The notes under the pieces were generated by a model. It ran no database searches. It was not told the origin of the DNA and saw nothing but the letters and a program-made list of their open reading frames with translations. From Enterococcus cecorum DSM 20682 = ATCC 43198 (GTDB taxonomy: Bacteria > Bacillota > Bacilli > Lactobacillales > Enterococcaceae), in the NCBI RefSeq assembly GCF_000407565.1, contig NZ_ASWI01000003.1, forward strand, positions 807,501-871,500: a stretch of 64,000 nt of DNA, read 5' to 3'. This document shows positions 1-6,902 of the stretch, piece by piece. The position numbers and the translations under genes were made by a program. Numbering within the stretch: the stretch's first letter is position 1; each line of letters begins with the position of its first letter.

Positions 1-2
1 GT

Positions 3-197
3 CCATCACATAAAGCGGCTATATTAAGTGATGATTCAGATGTTAAATGGGTTTCTGTAGGAATATCAAGAAAAGAGAATGATAAAAATAAAGGGTATTA
101 TGGATATACGTATTACGGAGTACAAATCTTTGTAAATGATCGAGATGAGTCAATTGCTTCTGGAGGTGAATATGTACATCCTGAACTAGCTGAATAG
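3..197 (+). CDS. CAP-domain (SCP/PR1-like) protein, C-terminal fragment
   Basis: The frame is open from the window edge to TAG at 195-197, giving about 64 residues. The sequence SHKAAILSDD, then VSVGI and YYGVQIF, matches the C-terminal half of bacterial CAP domains, which end in a similar SPxHxxxIL...VG...YYxxQxF pattern. Such proteins are usually secreted or wall-associated; the function in this element is unknown. The N-terminus lies outside the window. A terminator follows at 284-330, so it is the last gene of its unit. Confidence 0.6.
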   Translation, partial: PSHKAAILSDDSDVKWVSVGISRKENDKNKGYYGYTYYGVQIFVNDRDESIASGGEYVHPELAE

Positions 198-283
198 CAA
201 ATAAATGTATTTTACATTATCATAGGTTGTTCATTAATTCTACCTAGGATAGGAACTAGTGAAAATCGAATAAAATAGAAACA

Positions 284-330
284 AAGCACATCAAAGCCCT
301 GGATTTCAGGAAAAATGATGTGCTTTTTGT
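284..330 (+). terminator. Rho-independent terminator after CAP-domain gene
   Basis: AAGCACATCA pairs perfectly with TGATGTGCTT across a 22-nt loop and is followed by a T-rich tail (TTTGTTTTG). Confidence 0.8.
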
Positions 331-389
331 TTTGTATAAGATTGGAGGAAAATATGATATTAAAAGTAAAAAAGTGAAGAAATCCTTTA

Positions 390-521
390 ATGAATCAAGG
401 CATGAATTTTAATAATTTCAGAAAAAATATTTTGGTTGTTGGGGAGGCGTTGACACCGAAAATGTTTTATCCTGAAAATTATGATAAGAGAAATGACCTT
501 CAAGGAGGCGGAAGAACATGA
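390..521 (+). CDS. Small hypothetical protein (43 aa)
   Basis: This ORF starts MNQGMNFNNFRK and ends NDLQGGGRT. I recognise no family. Its last codons contain the AAGGAGG ribosome site of the next small ORF, and the two overlap by four bases (ATGA), which suggests translational coupling. Its own ribosome site is weak, so it may only be a coupling ORF. Confidence 0.3.
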   Translation: MNQGMNFNNFRKNILVVGEALTPKMFYPENYDKRNDLQGGGRT

Positions 522-643
522 TTTGGCATGTATTTGCTCATTATGGAATTGTGGCTAGTTTAATATACATATTGGTAGAATTTTTAATTTTCCAAATTTT
601 ATTGGAATTGTTAGTATTTTCTATTGATTCTAAACATAATTAG
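518..643 (+). CDS. Small single-span membrane protein (41 aa)
   Basis: The ORF begins MIWHVFAHYG and carries one long hydrophobic stretch (residues about 9-36, rich in Ile, Leu, Val, Phe) with a short polar tail ending SKHN. An AAGGAGG site lies upstream of the ATG at a slightly long but workable spacing. It sits directly before the 93-residue gene at 652. Small membrane proteins are common in pheromone-plasmid adhesin regions, but I cannot assign a role. Confidence 0.45.
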   Translation: MIWHVFAHYGIVASLIYILVEFLIFQILLELLVFSIDSKHN

Positions 644-651
644 AGAGGTTG

Positions 652-933
652 ATGAAAATGGATGTATACGTTATTTGTGAAAATGATAATGGGAGATTTA
701 TTGACTTAGAAGTGTATTTTTCTGAACAAGCTGCAGAAGAAGCTTTGAGTGATAGTTTTGTTTTTAGAAGAAAAATAGAGTTTCTCGGAGAACGAACCAC
801 AGAAGGTCAGTATAGAGCTTTCAAAGCTGGTATTAGAGAGAAGTATAGACAATATTCATGGATATTATTTTGTTTGAGAAAGGGAATATTGATAGATAAT
901 AAAAAATTAAAAAAGCTGGAGCGGCGTATCTGA
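652..933 (+). CDS. Hypothetical small cytoplasmic protein (93 aa)
   Basis: I take ATG 652 because GAGAGG at 643-648 is its ribosome site; an in-frame TTG sits just before it and another ATG is at 658. The product starts MKMDVYVICENDNGRF, is charged throughout, has no signal peptide and ends in a Lys/Arg-rich tail (KKLKKLERRI). It lies upstream of the adhesin genes and is closed by its own terminator. No family is recognised. Confidence 0.5.
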   Translation: MKMDVYVICENDNGRFIDLEVYFSEQAAEEALSDSFVFRRKIEFLGERTTEGQYRAFKAGIREKYRQYSWILFCLRKGILIDNKKLKKLERRI

Positions 934-950
934 AAAGATAGGCTTTTTTT
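914..950 (+). terminator. Terminator overlapping the end of the 93-aa gene
   Basis: TATCT-GAAA-AGATA forms the top of a hairpin, extended by AGC...GCT, followed by a run of seven T. The stem contains the stop codon of the upstream gene. Confidence 0.6.
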
Positions 951-980
951 GTACATAAAAATTTAGAGGAGTTGATAGAG

Positions 981-1010
981 ATGAAGCGTGTACGAAGTCC
1001 TACAGAATAG
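981..1010 (+). CDS. Possible 9-residue leader peptide upstream of the adhesin operon
   Basis: ATG at 981 follows GAGGAG with reasonable spacing and encodes MKRVRSPTE before TAG. It lies 40 bp before the start of the large adhesin gene. It could be a translated leader or chance; there is no obvious attenuator hairpin here. Confidence 0.2.
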   Translation: MKRVRSPTE

Positions 1011-1050
1011 TTTCACATGAAAAATTATAGAGAAAAGGAGGCAAAACATA

Positions 1051-3375
1051 ATGAAGAAAATCTTCTCAAAGACGTTGATTCTGGCTACAACTTTAATTAC
1101 AACGTTGGCAATGATATCCCCTTTCGGGCATAAAGCACAAGCAGATGTGATTAAAGTGGATCCTAACACAAGTGTCTTTAGCGAAGCAAATTCAATTCTG
1201 ATTCAAAAAAATCCTGAACTAACACGTTTTGATTTTAAGACTAATATTGATAGTAGTAGATTAAGAACTTGGAAAGTTACAGGACATACTGGATATGGCT
1301 GGGATTTTATTAACTTGAATAAGCCTAACAATTTAAGTCAAACCAAGTGGCATAATATGTCGGGGGAAAAACCAGCGTATTCTTATCTAATTAAAGCCCC
1401 AAAACCCTCAGATTGGATTAAAACCTATCATGGTCATGTCGGCTTATTTAAGGGAAAACCAGTAGATGTAGAAGTTACGTATTCTAATTTCTATTTTAGA
1501 GATGCTGCACTTGCTCCTGAAGGGGGCGCTTATCCACCTTATGAATCATTTAATCAATCTTGGGGAGGTTCAAATTATAGTGTACTTCAAATCAGTGGGA
1601 ATCTTTTTGAGGGCTATGTTTTCGCAAATTTAAAAGAATTTAGTACAACATTGACTTTTTATGATTCTGAAACCAAACGACCAATAACCATGGATAAAAA
1701 CTCATATTTGACTTTTAACTCTTTGAACTATCATAAAAAACTACCATTAAGTGAAGGAGTTAAATACACCAATCCAGACCCCTCTCTTAAAACATATCTA
1801 ACTAAAGACACGAATGTAACTTATAAAGCGGTTCGCGGTGGTGAAACATTCCATGCGTGGGCAGGGAATTCTAATGATTTTACAGACCGTCTAGGTGCCT
1901 TGGATTTTAGTCGTAACAGCGTTTCGTTCCAGTTATCAGGCACAGAACAAGAATTTAGAATCATCGGTGAAGAAGGATGGCCAATTTGGAATACTTATTC
2001 TAGTGGTTTGTTAAGCACGCCGCCAACTCCACCACAAAAACAAGCTGTAGATTTGAGTGGAAATAAAGTTACTGTATTTTCCCCAGGGCAAAAGGTCAAT
2101 TATCCATTCACAATTGGTGTTTCTGAATTAGGTACGCAGATGGTACAAAAATACTCTCGTTATGAAGTAATTGATAAGCTTCCTAAAGAGCTTGAATACC
2201 TTGGTGGGAAGGTGACCACCATGAGTGGTGAAGATATTACATCCAAAGCAGGGACTTTTAGCTATGATAGTGCCAAACATACGGCTACATTTAAATTTAG
2301 TGCGGATTATCTAGAGAATGGCTTTAAGTATGAGTTAGGCGAAAAATATAAAGTTGTGTTCAAAACTCGTGTGAAAGATAATATTGGAGATGGTAAAGTG
2401 ATTGTCAATCCTTCAAAAGTGATTATCAACAATCAACCGTTTGAAGGGAATACCGTTGAAACGCCTGGGTATGAAAAGAATAAAGAGAAGAAGGTCATTC
2501 ATTCAGGTAATCAAGAAGTGACAGAAAAAACACTAGGAACCAATGAAAATACCGTGACCTTCCGCTTGTATCATACTTTAAACCAAAATCCTAACACTAC
2601 CAAAGTACAGATTGATGATTTGTTAGAACCTGATTTTGAATTACAAAGTGTACGGTTCATGAAGGATAATCGGGAAGTCACGGATCAATGGAAACGACTC
2701 TCTACTTCAAACAAGCAGCAACTAAGCTATCAAGTAAATGCTGCGAATATCAAGGAATACTTAGGGAAAACTTGGTATACAGATGTGACAGTTCGTGTTC
2801 GTGATGATTATCAAAAAACACGTATTCCAAATCATTCTACTTTAATTACGAATTTTGATACGGTAAAATCCAATGAAGTATACGTTACACCTAGAACAAT
2901 TACAACAGGAATTACTAAGTCTATTTTGAAAGGTACTACTGAAGTAAAAGAATCAAGTATTGCAGATGGACAGAATGTAGTTTATCGAATCACGGCTAAT
3001 GTCGGTAACAAACCAATGACAAGTTTAGTCTTAAAGGATAAACTTGAAGCTCCGCTTGCCTTGCAAGAAGCTGTAGTGGCAAATAACGGTAAAGATGTTA
3101 CGAGTCAAGGCACATTAAGTCTAGCAAATAATACATTTACATGGACTGCAAAGAATCCTAATGATTGGCGATCAAAAACTTTAGTGATTGGACTTAAAGC
3201 GAAGTTTAGCATGAATAAAAAAGTGATTCCTTATTTAGATAAGGCAAGTAACACTTATCGTATTCCAAACCAAGCACACATTGTGATTGATGGAAAAGAT
3301 TTACCATCAGATAAAGTAGTCGTTGTACCTGAAGTGAAACAACCTACTGCTGATAAATTTATTGTGAAAAAATAA
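1051..3375 (+). CDS. Secreted adhesin with three SspB-like isopeptide domains
   Basis: A 774-residue exported protein. Residues 1-31 are a signal peptide ending HKAQA. Residues about 32-328 form a unique N-terminal region rich in aromatic residues and Gly, possibly a ligand-binding head. Three related beta domains follow at about 329-470, 475-615 and 618-760, each with early Lys residues and a late Asn motif (VNPSKV, IPNHST, IPNQAH), as in antigen I/II-type isopeptide-forming domains of PrgB. There is no LPxTG signal; it ends ADKFIVKK. A strong AAAAGGAGG site sets the start. It is the first of three adhesin genes of falling domain number and lies where pCF10 carries prgA/prgB/prgC. Probable role: aggregation or mating-pair adhesion. 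How it stays on the cell is unclear. Confidence 0.75.
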   Translation: MKKIFSKTLILATTLITTLAMISPFGHKAQADVIKVDPNTSVFSEANSILIQKNPELTRFDFKTNIDSSRLRTWKVTGHTGYGWDFINLNKPNNLSQTKWHNMSGEKPAYSYLIKAPKPSDWIKTYHGHVGLFKGKPVDVEVTYSNFYFRDAALAPEGGAYPPYESFNQSWGGSNYSVLQISGNLFEGYVFANLKEFSTTLTFYDSETKRPITMDKNSYLTFNSLNYHKKLPLSEGVKYTNPDPSLKTYLTKDTNVTYKAVRGGETFHAWAGNSNDFTDRLGALDFSRNSVSFQLSGTEQEFRIIGEEGWPIWNTYSSGLLSTPPTPPQKQAVDLSGNKVTVFSPGQKVNYPFTIGVSELGTQMVQKYSRYEVIDKLPKELEYLGGKVTTMSGEDITSKAGTFSYDSAKHTATFKFSADYLENGFKYELGEKYKVVFKTRVKDNIGDGKVIVNPSKVIINNQPFEGNTVETPGYEKNKEKKVIHSGNQEVTEKTLGTNENTVTFRLYHTLNQNPNTTKVQIDDLLEPDFELQSVRFMKDNREVTDQWKRLSTSNKQQLSYQVNAANIKEYLGKTWYTDVTVRVRDDYQKTRIPNHSTLITNFDTVKSNEVYVTPRTITTGITKSILKGTTEVKESSIADGQNVVYRITANVGNKPMTSLVLKDKLEAPLALQEAVVANNGKDVTSQGTLSLANNTFTWTAKNPNDWRSKTLVIGLKAKFSMNKKVIPYLDKASNTYRIPNQAHIVIDGKDLPSDKVVVVPEVKQPTADKFIVKK

Positions 3376-3412
3376 AAAAGAGGCACTTACAAGACTGTGG
3401 GTGCTTCTTTTA
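3376..3412 (+). terminator. Intercistronic terminator after first adhesin
   Basis: AAAAGAGGCAC pairs with GTGCTTCTTTT around a 14-nt loop. The next gene begins only 22 bp later without an obvious promoter, so read-through probably sets a lower level of the second adhesin. Confidence 0.6.
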
Positions 3413-3433
3413 TTTCAGAAAGGATGATTTTAC

Positions 3434-4447
3434 ATGAATAAAAAGAAAATTGTTTCAGGGCTAATTTCCTTAGCATTTATTGGAAGTTTTGCTGGAAGTC
3501 AATTGATGACGGCTCAAGCAGCTACTCAAGAAGCAAAAAAGATGAGTACAGATGTTCAATTAGTTAAATCAGACACGACAAAAGAAGGTAAGACAATTAC
3601 TTATCGACTTCAATTTGATACTGGTACGGTGCCAATGAATAAATTGGTGTTACGTGACCAATTAGAATCTGTACTACAAGCTAAATCAGCTACTATTTAC
3701 GATAAAGATGGTAATGACGTTACTGGAAAAGGAACGTTATCACTCAATGAAAAGACGGGATTAATTACCTGGTCTCCTGGTACGGCAAATGATTTCTATA
3801 ATCGTCGTTTGTATCTTGAAATTACTGCGTTAGTTCGAGAAAATGTTGACTTTTCTAAATACGAAGATAAAGAAGGGATTCCTCGTATTCCTAACGTAGG
3901 TCAAATGATTCAAGATGACAAAACCACAAACACACCTCCTGTAATCGAAGAATTACCTAAGACAGTAACACCAAATATCAACAAGACAGTTGAAGGAAAG
4001 AAAACACTTAATATTGATTACGAAAAACAATTCACGTATGAAATTGATGTAACAATCCCTACAAACCGTAAAGTGGATAAATTAGAAATTGTGGATGATA
4101 TGCCAGATGTGCTTGAACCAGTGAAAGCTGTAGTTAAAGAAGGCAAATCTGATGTGACTAGTAAAGGTACTTTAACCATTGATAAGGCTACATCAACCAT
4201 GAAGTGGGTACCAAAGGTTCCGACAGAATGGAAAGGTCATAAATTGACTGTTGAATTAAAAGCCTATATTAAGAACACTTACAAAGTAAAAGACTTTGCG
4301 AATGACAAAGGGGTAGTGGTAATTCCAAACTCTGCTAATTTGAAGATTAATGATGGCAACAATCCAACCCCACCAGTAACGGTGACACCACCAGAATCAA
4401 ACCCACAAGCAAGTAAATTTATTGTGAAACCAGATCAGTCTAAATAA
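3434..4447 (+). CDS. Secreted adhesin with two SspB-like isopeptide domains
   Basis: A 337-residue protein with a signal peptide ending TAQA (about residue 29). Two domains of the same family as the upstream gene occupy about 38-168 and 175-318; they carry Lys early (LVKSDTTKEG, NINKTVEGKK) and the IPNVGQ and IPNSAN motifs late. The C-terminus, ASKFIVKPDQSK, resembles the upstream protein's KFIVKK end, so the two share a terminal motif of unknown use instead of a sorting signal. The AAAGGATG ribosome site is moderate. Probably a surface or pilus-like component working with its two neighbours. Confidence 0.7.
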   Translation: MNKKKIVSGLISLAFIGSFAGSQLMTAQAATQEAKKMSTDVQLVKSDTTKEGKTITYRLQFDTGTVPMNKLVLRDQLESVLQAKSATIYDKDGNDVTGKGTLSLNEKTGLITWSPGTANDFYNRRLYLEITALVRENVDFSKYEDKEGIPRIPNVGQMIQDDKTTNTPPVIEELPKTVTPNINKTVEGKKTLNIDYEKQFTYEIDVTIPTNRKVDKLEIVDDMPDVLEPVKAVVKEGKSDVTSKGTLTIDKATSTMKWVPKVPTEWKGHKLTVELKAYIKNTYKVKDFANDKGVVVIPNSANLKINDGNNPTPPVTVTPPESNPQASKFIVKPDQSK

Positions 4448-4479
4448 AGGGTATTTAGAAAAAAGGAGGTGACGATACC

Positions 4480-5382
4480 GTGAATTTTAAACAATTTGCG
4501 TTTTCTGCAACAATTATTAGTAGTATTTTGTTAGCTTCAACCTATGTGTTTGCGGAGACGGCTGCTTCGCCTTCTACTAGTACTGAAACCATTACTACTT
4601 CATCTACTACTTTCTCTACTACTTCTGAGACAAAATCAAGTACAAGTACAGAAACTACGACCACAAGTACGGAATCCACGGAAAGTACAAGTGATATGAC
4701 AGTTGAAGAAGATAGCTCTAAAAAACAGGACAAAGAGCGAAAATCGAAAAAAGATGAAGAAAAATTTTTGAAGAAACTAAACCGACAAAAAGGCGATAAT
4801 GTGCAGTTCGAATTGGATTTTGAAACAGGAACATGGAACAAAACACCCAAAACATTAACTTTAAAGGATCCGTTAGAACCAGGATTTATCTATCAAAAAT
4901 CCTCTATCTTTTTAGTTGATAAAGATGGTAAGGAAGCAGATGTGACAAAATCGGGCGAATTGGTTTATGACCAAGCAACACATACAGTGACCTGGACAAT
5001 CAAAGCGACAGAAGAACAACCAGAAAAAGTTAATGAATGGTATAACCAAAAGCTTATTTGGCGTATGAATGTACAAGTGAAGCCAGATTTAGAATTAGGT
5101 AATAAACACCAATTATTGCTTAAAAATCAAGGGATATTACTAATTGATGATAACGAATATCCAACCAATCCAGTGACGGTGGAGATCACTGAAGAACCAG
5201 CTGCACCAGAAAAAACAAAAGAAACACCTAAGAAAGAAACAGAAAGCTTTTTACCTAAGGCTGGTACGCAAGTCCTTGCTTCGTTGCCTTATTTAGGTGG
5301 CGGTATTTTAGTGGCTGCACTCGCTTTATTGTATCGGAAGAAGCTATACAAAACTTTTAAAAAAATCATAAATAAAAAGTAG
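4480..5382 (+). CDS. Wall-anchored protein with one SspB-like domain and LPKAG sorting signal
   Basis: A 300-residue protein starting at GTG after AAAAGGAGGTGA. A signal peptide (about 1-25) is followed by a Ser/Thr-rich stalk (28-75) and a Lys/Glu stretch (76-100). One isopeptide-type domain lies at about 105-240, and LPKAGT (257-262), a hydrophobic span and a basic tail complete the sortase signal. The signal is a variant of LPxTG with Ala in place of Thr, also seen at the end of the nucleotidase at 58.4 kb (LPAAGT). It resembles PrgC in position and stalk composition. As the only anchored member of the trio, it may be the base that holds the other two. Confidence 0.75.
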   Translation: MNFKQFAFSATIISSILLASTYVFAETAASPSTSTETITTSSTTFSTTSETKSSTSTETTTTSTESTESTSDMTVEEDSSKKQDKERKSKKDEEKFLKKLNRQKGDNVQFELDFETGTWNKTPKTLTLKDPLEPGFIYQKSSIFLVDKDGKEADVTKSGELVYDQATHTVTWTIKATEEQPEKVNEWYNQKLIWRMNVQVKPDLELGNKHQLLLKNQGILLIDDNEYPTNPVTVEITEEPAAPEKTKETPKKETESFLPKAGTQVLASLPYLGGGILVAALALLYRKKLYKTFKKIINKK

Positions 5383-5409
5383 AAAAATTAATAAGCACTA
5401 CTTGAACTT

Positions 5410-5446
5410 AAAACGGGCATTTATTGTTATAGATGTCCGTTTTTAA
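5410..5446 (+). terminator. Terminator between adhesin genes and T4SS block
   Basis: AAAACGGGCAT pairs with ATGTCCGTTTT (one mismatch) and ends in T residues. It separates the surface genes from the transfer operon. Confidence 0.65.
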
Positions 5447-5473
5447 TCAATATTTATAAGGGGGTATGGTTTT

Positions 5474-5701
5474 ATGGAACCATTACAAAAAGTATTAATC
5501 ATTATTGGAGCAATCATTACTATTTCTTGTGGAGTAGGTCTAGTTTATAGTATCTATAAGCTAAAGAATGCACTAGAAACAGAAGATCCACGTGATTTAA
5601 ACAAAGCGATTTCAGCTGTTGTTGTCAATGGCGTAATTATTGGTGTCTGTGCAGGCATGATTGCTTATGTAAGTGGCTTACTATCTAACATTCAATTCTA
5701 A
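5474..5701 (+). CDS. Small two-span membrane protein, PrgF/VirB2-like position
   Basis: A 75-residue protein with two hydrophobic helices (about 7-28 and 47-70) joined by a charged loop containing EDPRDLNKA. GGGGG at 5459-5464 is the ribosome site. It opens the transfer operon directly before the VirB6-like gene. Size and topology fit the small VirB2/TrbC-like proteins of Gram-positive type IV systems, and pCF10 prgF holds the same slot. No pilin processing site is obvious. Confidence 0.55.
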   Translation: MEPLQKVLIIIGAIITISCGVGLVYSIYKLKNALETEDPRDLNKAISAVVVNGVIIGVCAGMIAYVSGLLSNIQF

Positions 5702-5717
5702 AGTAGGAGGGGAAATC

Positions 5718-6545
5718 ATGAATCCTTCAAATGAAATTGTGAAACAACTCTCCCAATCTTTAGAAAAATATAGTCCCTTAGCCTATCATGTGATGGATAC
5801 GATTACGATTTCCTTTCAAGTGATTGGGAGTTTTATCTTATTTACAATGTTTTTGCTTCAGTTGGCAGAAGTGAATAAGCATTTTCAACGAGAAGAAGGA
5901 GGGATGAATGTAGAAGTTCTTATCAATATAGCGATAAAATATTTAATCGCTTGGTGTTTGATGATGAGTATTTCTTATATATTAGATGGCATACTTTGGG
6001 TTGGTGGAGAAGCAAATAAATGGGCTGCTAATGCCTTTACTTATGCTGACGTCAAGCAGGCGTCTGATTTTTCTTCGTTACTCTCGGAAAAGATTTCCTT
6101 TTGGATGAAGCCAATCGTCTTTTTCTTTATATTGATTACTAACGTGATGATGGCTTTAACCACTTTAATTGCGTATTTACTCGTTTATTTACGTGCTATC
6201 CAATTATATATATACAAGGCAATAGGTCCTTTATTAGTGGTTGGTTATATGCACGACGAAACGAAATCTATCGCCATTAATTTTATGAAAAGCATTGCTG
6301 CCTGTGTTTTGCAGGGAATACTGATTATTATCACATTAGGTCTAGTTGCAATTTTAGGTGCAGCTGATATTCAATTGATGAAAAATTATTCTCCACTACT
6401 TTTTGGAGCAAATCTAGGTGGAGGGACCTTAGTAATTTCATTGGCATTAACAAAGTTGATTCTGCTTATTATTAAACAAGGTGCTATCATTTTTTGTTTG
6501 ATTGGTACGCAAGGACTCTCTAAGCGATTGTTGGGGGTGAATTAA
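5718..6545 (+). CDS. VirB6/TrbL-like channel protein (PrgH-like)
   Basis: I use ATG 5718, which follows AGGAGGGG; an upstream in-frame extension would overlap the previous gene. The 275-residue product has five or six membrane helices, with a polar loop (GGEANKWAANAFTYADVKQ) between the second and third. This fits the polytopic VirB6-type subunit of conjugation channels, and gene order matches PrgH. Its stop abuts the next start. Confidence 0.65.
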   Translation: MNPSNEIVKQLSQSLEKYSPLAYHVMDTITISFQVIGSFILFTMFLLQLAEVNKHFQREEGGMNVEVLINIAIKYLIAWCLMMSISYILDGILWVGGEANKWAANAFTYADVKQASDFSSLLSEKISFWMKPIVFFFILITNVMMALTTLIAYLLVYLRAIQLYIYKAIGPLLVVGYMHDETKSIAINFMKSIAACVLQGILIIITLGLVAILGAADIQLMKNYSPLLFGANLGGGTLVISLALTKLILLIIKQGAIIFCLIGTQGLSKRLLGVN

Positions 6546-6902
6546 ATGGCGGTAAATTCAGAATTCTATAAAGATATGTCTAAAGTAGAAAAGAAAGTTT
6601 GGGGAATTACTTATCGTCAATTAAAGGCAGGGCTTTCTTTAATTTTGTCAGTTGTGTTGATTAGCCTATCCGTTTTTTTCATACAAGATTTAGCTTTACT
6701 CATTATTCTTGTTTTAATTTGTTGGCTAATTTTTGGATTATATCCAGTACTTGTAATGATTGGAAAAGCGGATGAAATCAAACGAAAATTGAGAACACTA
6801 TTTTTATATCAAAATGCTTATTATTATTCAGGACAAATAAGGAGGTATGCCAAAAATGAATTTGTTCAACAAAAAAATGTTAGCGAAACCGATGATTTCT
6901 AA
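6546..6902 (+). CDS. prgI: PrgI family conjugation membrane protein (VirB3-like)
   Basis: A 118-residue protein with a short cytoplasmic N-terminus (VNSEFYKDMSKVEKKVWGITYRQL) and two adjacent membrane helices (about 27-70), then a basic region. The start KDMSKVEKKxxGxTxRQL is typical of the PrgI family, which lies just before VirB4 in Gram-positive elements. Its 3' end overlaps the VirB4 gene by 47 bp, indicating coupled translation. Confidence 0.8.
   Translation: MAVNSEFYKDMSKVEKKVWGITYRQLKAGLSLILSVVLISLSVFFIQDLALLIILVLICWLIFGLYPVLVMIGKADEIKRKLRTLFLYQNAYYYSGQIRRYAKNEFVQQKNVSETDDF

Noticed and set aside
963-1169. Minus-strand ORF over the adhesin start
   Set aside because: It is the reverse of the signal-peptide region, has no ribosome site and no coding character.
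4542-4850. Minus-strand ORF over the Ser/Thr stalk of the third adhesin
   Set aside because: It is the antisense of a repetitive ACT/TCT-rich stalk, which is open by composition.
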